Shown: positions 22,891-35,835 of the stretch, in pieces
Numbering within the stretch: position 1 is the first letter of the stretch
Layout of the letters: each line of letters opens with the position of its first letter
DNA from: Symsagittifera roscoffensis
Lineage: Eukaryota; Xenacoelomorpha; Acoela; Convolutidae
Length of the DNA: 64,000 bases
Direction: 5' to 3'
NCBI RefSeq assembly: GCF_963678635.1
Contig: NC_087067.1
Coordinates: 8,041,716-8,105,715 of the forward strand
The notes under the pieces: generated by a model
The model's input: only the letters and a program-made list of their open reading frames with translations
What the model was told of the DNA's origin: nothing
Databases searched by the model: none
Translations under genes and position numbers: made by a program

Positions 22891-23592
22891 TTTTCCTTAA
22901 CGACACATGATAAACGAAGTTCAAACAATGAGCAAAACAATGATGTTGCTTTCAGTTTTCTCTTAAAAAGAGATGCTATTTATTATTTTCTCTTTTTCAA
23001 TCGGGAAGGAAAATTCGATTAGTACATTTTAGCCAACGAAAAAACTAATAAAAATTATAGCCGTTACACCTTAAAAATTCGCACGAACGAGCAGAAAAAA
23101 AACGACTTTAAAACGAGTGAGATCCAATAACAACGGCCAATCACAGCTAAGATAAAGCAAGAACAGCCTTCAAAAACCAGCTGATATCCAGTCATATTCA
23201 TTTTGACTCAATTTGGCATTCTAAGCTCCTCTAAGTTGGCATTCTAACCTCCTCTCTTCAACTAATAACTCGACTGATATCTTCAACTAAATAAGAAATC
23301 TAACTCTGATTCCTCATCGAAAGAAAACATCCAAAAAATGACAAATCCTATCATAGAACTCAAAAATGTAAACTGATGGATCAAGAACCCATTCTAATGA
23401 CTCTCGAGGATTTGCCTAAAGTGAGTACTACCCTAAAAAAATCTTTTGCCATCATTAACCACCAAAAAATGAATTTACAACAAATTTGTTTTGTTGGTCT
23501 TTTATTTCTATTTATCTCTTGAAATCCAACCTCAACAATTGATCCAAAAGAACAATAGTATGCAAATACTGCAAAAAGTTTTCGGGCCACTC

Positions 23593-23654
23593 ACTTTGAT
23601 TTTTAGTTAATGTTTTTTATCCCAACTTTTTCTCTCAAAACAAAGTTGCACCTT
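23593..23654 (+). repeat. 62-bp direct repeat, right copy
   Basis: Same sequence as 22239-22300 with a single mismatch. The two bracket 1292 bp of unrelated sequence, as if a segment were inserted with duplication of its target, or as if a local duplication had diverged internally. Confidence 0.9.
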
Positions 23655-24275
23655 GCAAAGGTCAACCGGAAAGTTTTTACTTTTTATGTTACTTTTCATC
23701 AGAGACATTATCGCGCTAAGGTAAATGCGACAAATTATAGATTTAAACACCAATCAATGATCAATGCGTTGGTTTTACGATTCATTTGATTCGACTTGCA
23801 TCGATGCTCGACAAAATGTAATCAACACTCAACTTCATTTATCAGCCGATCAATGAAAATCGGCCGCCGAAAGAGGCTATCTTAACTAAGGCTACGCTAG
23901 TAATGGTAATAATCTTTTCAATTTCTATGTTAAAAACTAAATAATTCCCATGCTGGCAAAGATGACGGCAAAAATCATTATGAACGTAATGGCAGTTCAT
24001 GGATATCATAGACAATTTTGAAGCTTCCATGTAAAATGTAACTTCAACTGCTAACCTCAAAGATGGAACAGTAATTAATTGGCATATATTCTTTTGCCCT
24101 GTCAAAGGTCTACTAAAGGATGTGAAAAAAGTCACTGAATGCATTTGCCTGTGTTTGAGAAGAACCAGATTTCAGGCTAAGATGATTCGGAATGAAGAAT
24201 CATACTTTATAATCAAACAATTTTCTAGCCCCTCTATTCATTCTATTCAAACAATGAATAATCAAAATTTTGTGC
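23655..24275. other. sequence after the gypsy-type remnant, no gene recognised
   Basis: Plus-strand fragments such as KVFTFYVTFHQRHYRAK hint at further broken coding sequence, but no domain can be named. No repeat shared with other parts of the window was noted. Confidence 0.3.
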
Positions 24276-24279
24276 TACA

Positions 24280-25260
24280 AGTGAAGAATAAACCGAAAAC
24301 TCAGTATTCATATACTGCCAACGATATTAAAAAACTACACGTTGAACAAGCTAAAAATGGATCGCGGTATCAATTTCAGATTTTTAATTGGAACTGATGG
24401 TTGTTTCTGCTAGTGAGGTATCTGGTTGAATTACTCAATTTGTAACGCAATTGATCAGGCAAAACCTAAAATGAACTGCTGCAGAATACTTTTACAGCGG
24501 TTTTTAACTAGATAATTTTCTTTTCGCACATACTGTGTGCAACAATACGATAAAATGGATCAGATTAGAGGGTTTGATGTAGCCATACATTGCGAACAGA
24601 CCATTTTGATCTAGCGATACAGGAAGAATTAGGGGCAGCGGTATCTTCATAGTTGAAGCAAGAAAAGTCGCTTCAATTTTCTGATCTTTCCTTTCGAATG
24701 AATCATTTGCTATAAAGTTATTTCAGCATTTTCTACAAGCATCTTGAAGATTTTGATTGAAGTAATGAGTAAGGGTGAAGCTATTTGAAAAACTAGGCAG
24801 TGTCCTGCTTTCCATTGTTGAGCTGCCATTATTTGGACTCCAACTGACGACACATTCAATTAAGTTAGGAGTACTGGAATAAGTTCAATCAAACTCGAGT
24901 GGGATATAATTTACTCATTCATATCTGTACTCGAACTGCATTGCTTTAAAATTTTGCCAGCAAAAACGTTTAAAAGTTATCCTACCTGGACACTTTGCTT
25001 CATTTTTTGTCGAAACACTTTTCAAATGCAACAAGATCAAAATCAAGGCTGTTTCTTTGTTTTCAAATAAACTGGAGAAACTTATTTTGTATATTGTATA
25101 TTATTTTTTATATCAATTGTACTCTAAAGCATTTTAAGAGCCCAGTTTTTTCATTATTTTTCTTACTATTTTTTTTTGCGTACGCGCATTCCTCGAACGA
25201 TTGTTGAACTGCTTTTGGTACGATCAAAAGCCCAATAAACCTTGTGCAACGTATTCTTTA
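24280..25260 (-). repeat. R1 repeat copy d, minus-strand coding-like
   Basis: The nucleotide sequence closely follows the 7.3-kb and 12.2-kb copies (landmarks: CTCAGTATTCATATACTGCC near 24300; TACGCGCATTCC near 25183 where the others have TACGCGTATTCC). The minus strand reads MAAQQWKAGHCLVFQIAS near 24780-24840, then frameshifts. It is followed in tandem by copy e. Confidence 0.6.
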
Positions 25261-25264
25261 TAAG

Positions 25265-26050
25265 AATGGGAAAACTCAATATCCAGATACTGCCTATTAA
25301 TATTACACGTTGAACTAGGTAAAATGGCTCGTTTTTTCAATTTCAAATGTTAGCTGGAAACGACGGCGTTTTTCTACAATTAAGGTAGTTTCTAAAATGA
25401 TTCATGGGCAATTTGAAAAGGAATTGATCAGACAAAAGTAAATTTTTCTTCAAATCAACCTACTATGAATGGTAGTACGAGAATAATCTATGGTTTAACT
25501 ATGAAACTACGAGAATCAAAATATCTATGGTTAAACTAGCTAGACATGCTAAACAGAACCATTTTAACTAACAATGCAAGAAGGATTAGGGGCAGGGTTA
25601 TCTTCAGAGATGCGGCCAAGATGTTTTGCGTGAATTTGATGAATCTCTCCTTCGAATGAGTAATTTGCTGATAAAGAAAGCCAGCATTGATCGTTTGGGT
25701 TTTGTCTACAAGCATCATGAATTGTTTGGTTGAAGTAATGAGTAATGACGATACTATTGGAAAAGCTAGGCAGTGTCCTGCTTTCCATTGTTGAGCTGTC
25801 ACTATTTGGACCCCACCTGGCGACATAATCTTCTAAGTTTTGAGTATCGGAGTTAGTCCAGTGCAGTTCGAGTGGATTATCTCTCGTCCATTTAGTTTTG
25901 TACTCGAACTGTATTGCCTGATAAACAAATCTGATCAGAAAAGATTTTCAAAATTTATCCTAGCTAGATAGTTTGCTTCTACTTTTGTCGAAAGTGACTT
26001 GAAATGCAACAAGATCGAAATGAAGGCTGTCTGTTTGTTTGATAGAATTT
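25265..26050 (-). repeat. R1 repeat copy e with 96-codon minus-strand ORF
   Basis: It includes a minus-strand ORF (25826-25536) reading TAQQWKAGHCLAFPIVSSLL, then a basic segment, then the hydrophobic PLILLALLVKMVLFSM at the end. The same layout is found in copy c (13878-13579). Soluble N-terminus plus C-terminal hydrophobic segment suggests a small membrane-associated protein. No family is recognised. Confidence 0.55.
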
Positions 26051-26210
26051 TAGGTGAGCAAAACTGAAAAAAAAACTGAATTATTACAAAAAAACAATTT
26101 GTATAGATACCTGCAGTCTATCTTGAAATCGTTGTTTTATCACAATTTTCTTTCGCTCCTGTTGGATGTGTTTTCCCAGGTCCATTCGGTTTCGGTTGTT
26201 TTCACACCAG

Positions 26211-26410
26211 NNNNNNNNNNNNNNNNNNNNNNNNNNNNNNNNNNNNNNNNNNNNNNNNNNNNNNNNNNNNNNNNNNNNNNNNNNNNNNNNNNNNNNNNNN
26301 NNNNNNNNNNNNNNNNNNNNNNNNNNNNNNNNNNNNNNNNNNNNNNNNNNNNNNNNNNNNNNNNNNNNNNNNNNNNNNNNNNNNNNNNNNNNNNNNNNNN
26401 NNNNNNNNNN
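26211..26410. other. assembly gap (200 N)
   Basis: Exactly 200 unknown bases. ORFs running through it are artefacts, and the true distance is unknown. Confidence 1.
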
Positions 26411-26424
26411 CCTTGAAAACTCAG

Positions 26425-29400
26425 CGCGGGATATATTTTCCTCAAAAGTTGTTTCGACAACTTCGTGAACAAAAACTATGCCATTCTGTGAACGCTTTGA
26501 AACAGTTAAATTTTTAGGTGGCTGAGATTTTATGCAGTTCATGAGCACTAATTTCGTTTTGGTTGAGGGTTTGCGTTTTGCTGTTACTGCTCTTTATTTC
26601 CTTTAAAGACAGGCGTTAATAATCGAGTATTTTATGATTTTAGTAGCAGTCTTACTGTAATTCAGAAAAAAATCAGTTTCAATCAATTTAAAAAACAATT
26701 TCTCGTTTTATAAGCAGTTTATAATAATTTAAAATACAATTTAATCGTTACAATAGATAACTAATTCAACTATTTTCGAAAAAATTGTAATCGATTATAC
26801 TCTAATGTAATCAATTATTTTTACCACAATGCCTACTTCATATGTTGGGCGCAAAAAAATCCATTCTAATCGATTCTAAACCCTTTTGTTTGCCCTTTTC
26901 TTTCTGACTTTGAATCTGAATTGCTATAATTTACCGTTTTGACACACCAGTGTTCACCTCTCATTGAAAGTTAGCGACAAAAGAGTGAAAAACGACAGAG
27001 ATCGCCACTGATGATTTATCAATGTTCAATTTTGCTAATTTCGCTAATTTTTAGCGATAAAACAGGCAAAAAAAAATATTTCGAAATGAGCAAAAATAGG
27101 GAATTAACGTGGTACGATCACGCAACCAATAACTTAGTAGACACGTATGCAACTTTTTCGCCACGAACACAAATTAAAGGGCTGATAAACTCACACTCTC
27201 ACTAAAGCTATTAGAAGGAGACAAAATTTCTTATGTTTTAGCGCTACTGTTCTACGGAAGCATTACTTATATAGCTCTGAATTATCGCAAGCTTGGCTAT
27301 AAAAAAAACTCTGATTTATACAAGAATCATTGCTGGAAAATAGTGATTATTTGAATACTACAGAAAAAGCGATAATTAACGGTGGGAGTTAATTAAGGCG
27401 TTAATTTTTTTTTCAGTTTTTTACACTTCAGTCAACAAAATTGTTTTCAAAAGCTGTTCAACGCTACCTTAAGCATTCGGAATACTTATAACTAGACAAA
27501 CTCTACCAGTAGTTTTCAGTATTGACTTTTATTGTGACCCTATGTTTCCACAACGCGCGGCCTTAAAACTGTGATAGCGATACACTTTTTAACTAGAAAA
27601 AAAAATTATGTATCCTTTTCAATTTCTGGAATTGATCCGTAATTTTATGTTTCTTTTTTTTTGTTTTTGTTCAGCATCAAAGAACTCAATTTAGATTTGA
27701 GTTAAATTTAAATTAGAGAAGACCAAATTGGTTTTTAGAACAAAACATTTCCCACTCGTGAATATTATTTTCCCCCATTTTTCATCATCATCAGCAGCTG
27801 AATAAATTTAGAAGTTTTGCCAGATTAGTTACATCAATCATTTTCCTACCCGGACTGAATTACAAACCCAAAATTAGTTCCATTATACGCTACTAAAACT
27901 AAGTTTATAATTACACAGTTTTTACTACGCTTTTATAAAATCACTAACAGGACTGCTCGTATATCAGAGCCCTGAACAATCCTACGGCTCTTATTGCATA
28001 TCGATCAGATTTTTGGGAAAATCAAAAGATTAAAAATTTTGGACAATATTAATAATCAATTTTGAAAATTTAAAATATTTGAAATTAATACGACCGATTT
28101 TCTAGCCTCAATTCAAAAATCGAAAAAACTTTTTGTAATAGTTTGCGTTACGATTTGAGGATTATGCATAAAAACTTCAAAGTGCTTATAAATTATTCCA
28201 GAGCTTAGCCAAATTGGCAGTTTTCAAACTCCTAAATTTTTGCAAAAATTGATCGGACGCAAAATGATTCTATGTTTGATTTTAGAGAGTCGACACCTTC
28301 GAAGTGGGACAAAATTTTTGTTAAAAACTATTATTTCGTTGCCGAAAATCGTCAATTGTTATTTTTAACAATCAAAATTTTGCGTATATGGCTGGAGGGC
28401 TTCTACAGTGAAAAATTCTCTGTGGGTTAAAATATGGGCTGTATTTTTTTCGCATATAAGGTTCATCTTGGCGTTTAGGAACTCAAAATCATTTTTTTAT
28501 GGTTTGGCACACACACTGCAAATTATAACTTCTGTTATTTTTTTATGGACTAGAGCCAAACGAAATTCTGCATTCATGTTTTTCTAATGCTTTGAACATA
28601 GAAGTGAAACCGTTTTTCGAAAACAGATCGTAGACTTCTTGACAGATTTTCTGGATAACTCCGCTTCTGTCAGGAAGTCCAGAATTAGCCGGGATTAATT
28701 AAGATCCTTCCAGCAAGTCGTCATAGCTGTATAAACCGAGAAAAATTTAATTCAGCAACCTCTGATATGAGACTTTCATTGAGTCTGACTGAAATTAACA
28801 AATACTGATCAAACGAAACAGCAAACATTTACTATAGGAAACATGTGTTGTCCACTTCTGGAACTTAGATCTAGAACCATTCTTTTCATATCTGCAAATA
28901 ACTCGAAAAACAAAATTTCAAATCTGAAAACAAATCTGAATTAACTAGCTTTTATAAAATCTGTATAGCATTTTTTAGTGCAGTGAATTTTTCAGCACTT
29001 AACCGATTTAAGATCTGAAAACGAAATTATAAAGTATAATTTTACAACTAAAACTAGAAATGGGAAGCAAAGATAAAAGTTGAGCAAAATTTGCCAGAAG
29101 AGAAACTGGATCTACTACAATTCTTTATTACTGGTAAGAATTCACCTGTGAAAACTCCACTTCTGTAACAATTTAGAAGGTGATAATAGCTGTAGTTACT
29201 TTCAAAATATAGTCAAAAGTAGAAGCTTTTAACCAATTGTTAAACAAAGTAGTTCTGGGAAATTGGTCTTTTTTTGTTCTTTTGGTCAACTTTTGTACCC
29301 GCTAAATCTGAGACAAAAATCTAAAGTTTGTACTAAGGCTGGTATGTAAAAGCTTAAAAAGCCTGAATTGATATTGCAAAATCAATTAAACTCGAAAAAT

Positions 29401-30725
29401 GTATAAACATTCTATAACAAGCAGTTTTCTGATTTTTGAAGTTACAAATCATACTCAAAAGCTTTTTTTCACTATGATTTTTTCTCACTGTAATGCTCGG
29501 AGTAGCACGATACAATTGTTAAACAAATTTCTGAAAGTTTAGTGGTAGCCGTAAAAATGGAAAGGCTGCACTGGTATTGAAAAAAATTACGGTGCGTAAT
29601 TTGTGTTTAAAAGACAAAATATACTCAAACCACCAGGTTTTTGTTATCAACCTCCAAGAGTTTTTAGCATTTTAAAACAAGGACGTTCATTCATTAACAA
29701 TAAACTGCAAATCATCTCAAATGATAGGTTTCAAAGTTATGTAACTTGCATTAAATTCTCATGCTAAAAACAAGGTCTTACGAAATCTCAAAAAATTTCT
29801 TAAAGGTTTTTTATATCTCATTAAAACTCAGTTTTTTCCATGCAAAAATTAGTATACGAAAAGAGCAAGACAACCCTTAGAATAAAATACCTAATATTCT
29901 GACATACCTTCAATTCATTTCCTAAGAATTTTTCAAATAATTTATAGTCTTCAGTCTTCTGACATCAAAATTGAAGTGTTAAAATGTGGATCGTATTGGG
30001 CAAAATATGACCAGTTAGCCTTTATTTTCGAAAATGATTTGGCTGCAAAAGAAAAATTATTTATTCGCTTTCAAGATAACGCAATATAGTTTTTGAACAT
30101 TAAAAGTAAATGATTCGAGCGCATTTAGTGTATTGCGCACAAGACGTAGAAACAACCAAAACTTTGAAGCATGATTTGATACCCACGACTGCAACAGTTT
30201 TTAAATCGATAAAAATCGATAAAAAACCTAACACCTGATATGAATAAACCTGATTTTCTGGTAAAGATATAACAATTATGTTCAAATTATTTCCGCACAA
30301 CGGGACATAATTTTGAGTAACATTTATTAAACAACACAGAATATTTTAGCCACCAGTGGATTGGAGTTGTTTATTCTGAATTATTATAAATTTTTGGCGC
30401 TTAAAATTTTGAATAACTAAAAAAGTATATGACAATGAAGCCAGTTCAAGATTACTTGATTTAAGTGAAATAGTTTGGCCCCAAATGTCATTAATTTTTC
30501 ACGTCGAAACTCAAGCTAGGATATAAGATTTTCGAAGCGAACGAGTTTTCGAAAAAAAAAACGAATAAAAATTGTCTGTTTTCAAAGCAAGCCAAGTTAC
30601 TTTACAAAATTTCAAGGAACATCATGGAATCTATTGTGAACGTTAAACTTCTGCGCTTTATTTGGGTATTTTATAAGAAAAAAAATCCATAAGTACTCAT
30701 CCTCAAAGTTGTATCGAGGGCAAGC
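26425..30725. repeat. long direct repeat, left copy (~4.3 kb, non-coding)
   Basis: Collinear, diverged homology to 52.0-56.8 kb in the same orientation. Landmarks: TTTTTAGGTGGCTGAG (26511 and 52060); ATGGGCTGTATTTTTT (28434 and 54243); AGACTTCTTGACA (28632 and 54651); AGTCGTCATAGCT (28717 and 54726); the 30.60-30.72 kb block against 56.70-56.81 kb. No conserved reading frame was seen. The left end may extend into the gap. It ends about 220 bp before the left terminal repeat of the central element. Confidence 0.75.
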
Positions 30726-30939
30726 ACTTCTCAGAGTTTCTGTGATTTTGTCAAACTCATTCAAAACTGTCAAATTTTGTAAAATTTTGTCAAATTCGAT
30801 CAAAACGAAAATATGATCATGAAAACGATTTTTTAAACACAATTAAAGTACTGGTTTATTGTGTACTGGTTCAGCTGTTTGGTGTGCGTAGCCCTCACCA
30901 GAGTTTAATACACTTGATTTCTATAAGGATATTTCGCAA

Positions 30940-31235
30940 AAATTCTGGCGCGCGTTATTTAACTGGTAAATATCAAAGGTTATTTAGCTGCAGATTGTGG
31001 AATGATGTTTTTTGGTTCATGGTAAGTCAATGGTAAGAATTTTAAAAATTGATATTTTTTTCTTAAAAAATTGAACAAAAATTTTCAAAACACAATAAAA
31101 GGTTATCTAATTCATGCTATGACTTGTTTTATGAAACACTCATATATTCGACCTAGCTCAAATCTGCGTCCTATTTTAAGCTTACCGCATTTTTAGAAAA
31201 AAATAAATTGAAACCAGCAAAATACTGCATCGTAC
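30940..31235 (+). repeat. left terminal inverted repeat
   Basis: CGCGCGTTATTTAACTGG (30949), ATATCAAAGGTTA, GATTGTGGAATGATG, TTTTCAAAACACAATAA and TATATTCGACCTA occur in the same order and spacing, inverted, at the right end. Identity is perhaps 70-80 percent by eye, consistent with age. Outside about 30935 the match fades. Confidence 0.85.
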
Positions 31236-31241
31236 ACAAGT

Positions 31242-34200
31242 TTAATGCATGGCATCATTTCTTGAAAACTTAACACATTGCATTGGTTCTTGTAAACTCA
31301 ATGGTTTTGTATGAATTCCATTATCTGGAACTTGTCTTTTTCGATTAAAAAAACTAAGTTCTTTCTCTGTTTGCTCATATGTGGCCAACATATGGTTCAC
31401 GGTTCTCAATCATATGTTTGTAAAGGTCGGGTTGATTGCTTCATCGAGTACTCTCCTGTTCTTTGACATGGTTCCGTCTCCAGATTTTTCTAGAACTCGT
31501 TTTTTCAAACCTTTACTATTGATTTTGATTTTACCTGACTTGTGGTCAATATGTCAATATGTCTTGCTAGACAAAAAGAGCGTTTCTGTACCTCTAATTT
31601 TTTATTTGAAAACTCCCTGCTCCTGTTTATCATACTTTCTTTGAATACTGTAACACGTTTGGGAAAAACTTGTTTTTGCATCCACCTTGAAAGGGTCTCT
31701 GCTGCCATTTTCTCTCACTCATCCCAAATGGCTCTCTTATCTGTTTGGATACAGTCATATAAATTTTCTTCAGCAAGTGTTAAGTGAAGTGAAATTATGT
31801 CCATCTCCAACACCTCAAATTTTTGACATCACAGAAAATGTCAAAGCAATTGTAGTACAGCTCCATTATTCTCAGTTTTTCATACTGCAGTATAAAATAT
31901 TCAACAATGATTGGTTCTATGTGTTCAATGATTGATTTCAACAAATCACCCTCATACAAGTCTTTCTCAACTGTGTTCAGTTTTTTAAACAGTGGTTCAT
32001 TGATTGCCTTATCAGTTTTCCATCGTTCAGATCTTTTGTGATCGTATGTCTGGATCTATCCATGATCTGATATCCATACGAGGAATTACCCAAAAGTTTC
32101 ATTGTTTCTGCTACCACTCCTGATAGAGGGTTTTCATCTCCCTCTCTTCTAGCATCAACCACGGATTGACCAAAATTTTTAAAACATTTTTGTGGAGTAT
32201 ATTGAACAAAATGGTAAGCTTTGGCGCACTGCAAGCCAAGCTCCAAATGAAAGTTGAAGAGAGAGAACATAACTGTTCCAATTTCCAGCTTGAAACTAGA
32301 TAACAGCATTCTCAGAGGATGCTTTAACATTACGTTTTCGACTGCGTAATTTTTCATGTAAACTCCATTATCAATTCTTCTAACTTTGGTGTTTTTGAAA
32401 ATTGGAGGAAATTTGGCAAACTTTAATTTTAGTTCATCTGGAACAACTAAATTGTACTGAACGTAGCCAAAATGAGATCAATATTTAAATTTTCTTAGAA
32501 GAAAGGCTGTAAAAGGTGTTTTTTGTAGGGAAAGGGAAGTCGGACATGATTTTTGATTTTGTCATCGGTTTTGAAACATTCCCACCACTCACACTCCGGC
32601 ATTTCTTCAACTTTGTATCCTTTCTCTTTTGAGTATTTCTTCCTCATATCATCCATTTTTCTCGGTCAATATCCTGATTTGTTAGGGCGCGACAAGCTTC
32701 CTTACAGGAACAGAAGTGGTAGTAACATCGCATTGCTTCGAACACCGTTTTCCTGCGATCACAATAACCGTCCACATTCAAACCGTCAATTTTATTCTGT
32801 TTTCCAGATGTGGAAAAGCTCGAAATTTTCCCTTTTGATTTGTGTTCCTGGTAGAAATCTATGACCATAACCTCAAAAGTGCGAGATTGGTTATGTCTAG
32901 TTTTAAACTTCTGCATATCGGCGTAAAACTCCCATCTCGTGTACAGTCCTGTTGATATATCTTGACACGTTGACTCCAGCGATCGATTTAAATATGTTTG
33001 ATGAATTTCTAATGATTGTATCATCAACTAAAGCTTTTCGGCTAAACACAATGGAAAATTCACCAGTCATATCTTCTCTAATTTTTCCACACAAATCTTT
33101 ATCACTTTCGTAAAATGGACAAAACTTGTATTTTGTAGATTTGTAAAGACACATTTATGCTAGATTCGGAAGAATACATCCAAGTTTTAACTATTTGTCC
33201 ACTTGTTATGATGTAACTAAATCTTTTTCTGCTTTGCTTCCAGGGTTCGAACTACATCTGGTTATTGTACTACTGCAAAAATTCTTTGAACACAGTCATT
33301 CCGTTTTTCTTCCGAGTGTCTCGTAATTATTTTAATTATCCAAACCAGATGGAGGCACGGTCTTGACTTGAAGCTTTTTCAGTGATTGTTATTCAAAAAG
33401 CCGAATATTTCTCAATTTCTCGTTGACTTTAAAGTTTTTTTTCAAGAGGATTATTGTTTCTAAGTTTACCGATAAAGTCTTCATATGGTGGCAATTCGGG
33501 AAAATCAAGCTTGTCTGGGTTGTCAAAATTAGCGAAACCAATCAATTCGTTTCGCTAATTTTATAGGCTTTGAAAAAAAGAGTCCAAAGTTGTTGCTCCA
33601 CCCAGAAACTTCTTTATGTCAAGAAACTGTACATCTCCAAACTTGAAAGATATAAAGTAATTTGCTCTTTTGATGACTGATGTTTCTTATTCTTCATCGC
33701 GAATCAAATAAGAAATTATTTAGGAGGATCAAAATAAAATCATGTCAACCGCTGTTAAATCTAAGAACAGGTAAAATATTTACATTTTTCTCAAGATGTT
33801 GTTTCAAATCAATCAGCTGATTTTTCTGAATTCCTAAAAACTGGGTTGAAATATCTGCTTCTCCCGGGTCTTCAACGCATTCATCTTCGTACTCGAAATG
33901 ATTACTTAAATACAATTTACTCCGTTCATTCAGCTTATCAAAGACTCGGTCATTGACAGCTACTTCAATTCATTCAGCTGATCAAAGACTCCGTCATTGA
34001 CAGCTACTTCAATATCTTGAAATTTTTTTCTCATCTCTAGCTTTTTGTGCTCAGCCAACAGCTTAGCTCGAGTTTACTTACAAAATTAATTACCAAATTC
34101 TGTGGATCCTTGTTGCACAAAAAGATGAGTCCATCAATCAGATTTGAAGATAACGAGGGTGAAAATAGAATTTGTTTTCCCAGCCAGGTTGTAGTTGGTG

Positions 34201-35216
34201 TCTCTGTTAGTTCTTCTGTAGGAACACGAACGACTCAAAAGCGAAATAAGCTAGATTATTGAAAAGAATTTCATCTTCAGAAACTAGAAGAGTGAAATCT
34301 TTTAGCTTGTCAAACAAGGTTTTGCAAAGCTCAAACACGTTCTTTGGATAAACATGCCTCACTCGATCATTGCATCTCAGAAGATGTTTGTTAAGTTTGT
34401 CGGATTTACTGAAGAAACGGTCACAACTAGCACACCGGAAGCATTTGATGAAGCCATCTATATCATTTGTAAGAAAGAGATGATTGATATATCTCAGTAG
34501 TTTGACTGTTCTTTCAACTCTTCCAATACTTCGTTGAGCTAGCTCTCGTACATCTACACCTTCTTGTATATCGAAACTGTATATAAAGATGTTCTTTGCA
34601 AGATTTCCTCGACAACAGAGTCTTCTTCTTGAAGTTCACGAAAACTTGTAGGATCATAACCGGAGTTTGCTATGAATACTGTAAAAATACAAAAGTGTGA
34701 GAGTCGAGATCTTTGTGTCCGTTTTTGTACATGGCCAATGCGCGGAAAAGACACAGATGATCTTTGAATGGATCCTTGTCTTTCTTAGATAAAAGACAGT
34801 TACCCAGTTAACATAATAGTTTTCAGTAAAGATTCAGGCAACATGTTCCTCTTTTAATTTTTCTTTCTCTTCCCCTTCTTCCTCAACAATCTTGTTCAGG
34901 TCAGCCACCGTATCACTCGGTGTTCGTTGCTTAGCTCCATGTTCCTTTCTCCGATGTTGTTGGAGAGAGTGGTAGCTTGGGAACTCTTGCTCACAAGAAG
35001 GAAAAACTTTCGACTGCTTCGTACTTGGCTGAGCATGCTTCTTGGCAGTATGGTAGTTCATCTCCTCTTTACTCTTTGTATAAAAATTAGCAGTTTTGGA
35101 CAATTATGTTCCTTTTCTTTTTCACATCTCTTTTGATATCGATCTGCGTTTTGGCGATTGTGCATGTTTCGGCAATCATCGTATTTGTATTTCTCGTTTC
35201 GATTAACGGCAGGCAT
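31242..35216 (-). pseudogene. polB: protein-primed-type family B DNA polymerase of Polinton-like element
   Basis: Runs from an ATG at 35216 to a stop near 31242, about 1,320 codons, the usual size for Polinton polymerases. The N-terminus has C2H2-like fingers, the second being SCEQEFPSYHSLQQH ending RRKEH (about 34950-35000). The exonuclease region follows in broken frames near 33.8-33.3 kb (NILPVLRFNSG, then a region ending in VPPSGLDN). Polymerase-domain blocks follow: STGLYTRWEFYADMQKFKTR with KIDGLNVDGYCDRRKTVFEA (32.65-33.0 kb), then AETMKLLGNSSYGYQIMDRS (about 32.1 kb), the typical family B 'K-x-x-x-N-S-x-Y-G' motif. The motif-C region reads LEMDIISLHLTLAEE (about 31790), so the usual Asp-Thr-Asp is not kept. 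Many frameshifts and stops. In active relatives it replicates the element, probably using a protein primer. Confidence 0.85.
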
Positions 35217-35770
35217 TACCTAAGAAAAATAAATTGGGACATTAGATGTGTTCCAAATTTATAGACTTAAAGCCAAAAAAACTTACTTTTTTCTTTTCTA
35301 GATGTTACGAATTGTAAAATGTGAAGTAAAACTCAATCGCCTCGTTTTGATTGGCAAAAAAAAACTTAATGATTCAACCAAATAAAATAAGCGTATTTAA
35401 ACTAAAAATGAAGTCATCGCTGAAGCAGCTACCTTTTTATAGTCATGACTTCGTTCTTTAAATAAAAGATTTATAAAACAAAGGCTGATTTATAATTAAA
35501 AAGGAAACAAGTTTTTTTATGTTGGAAAAATTGAAGTTAATAAAAAAGTCGTATGACAATATTTCAAAATCTTTTTTTCCCTACACAGTTTCCATACTTG
35601 TCAAAACTCCTCATCAAAGTTCTTCATTCTTCCATTTTTTACACAATTTTTGATATTCAAAATTCTGCATGATCAGGTTTGGAATAAAATTTCCAAAGAC
35701 TTGCTTTGAAAAATTCATCAACTTCGAGATATCTTCTTAAATTTACATCAAAATCAAATTACTTGACTAT
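35217..35770. other. intergenic region between divergent polymerase and plus-strand genes
   Basis: AT-rich and without a coding-like frame. The polymerase is transcribed leftward and the remaining genes rightward, so any divergent promoters of the ancestral element should lie here. No clear TATA box or initiator can be assigned amid the high AT content. Confidence 0.4.
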
Positions 35771-35835
35771 CTACTCAAAAATTAAGAATTTCTTGTTGAT
35801 TGTATACGAAAACTCAATTGACTTGATGAGAAAAC

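Noticed and set aside
22239-23654. 62-bp direct repeats taken as LTRs of the gypsy-type element
   Set aside because: Too short, without TG...CA ends, and both lie downstream of the integrase rather than flanking the polyprotein.
26054-26548. Long ORFs through the N run
   Set aside because: They exist only because unknown bases contain no stops.
27011-27205. 64-codon plus ORF with MSKNRELTWYDHATNN
   Set aside because: The homologous stretch in the other long repeat copy (about 52.92-53.1 kb) has no corresponding open frame.
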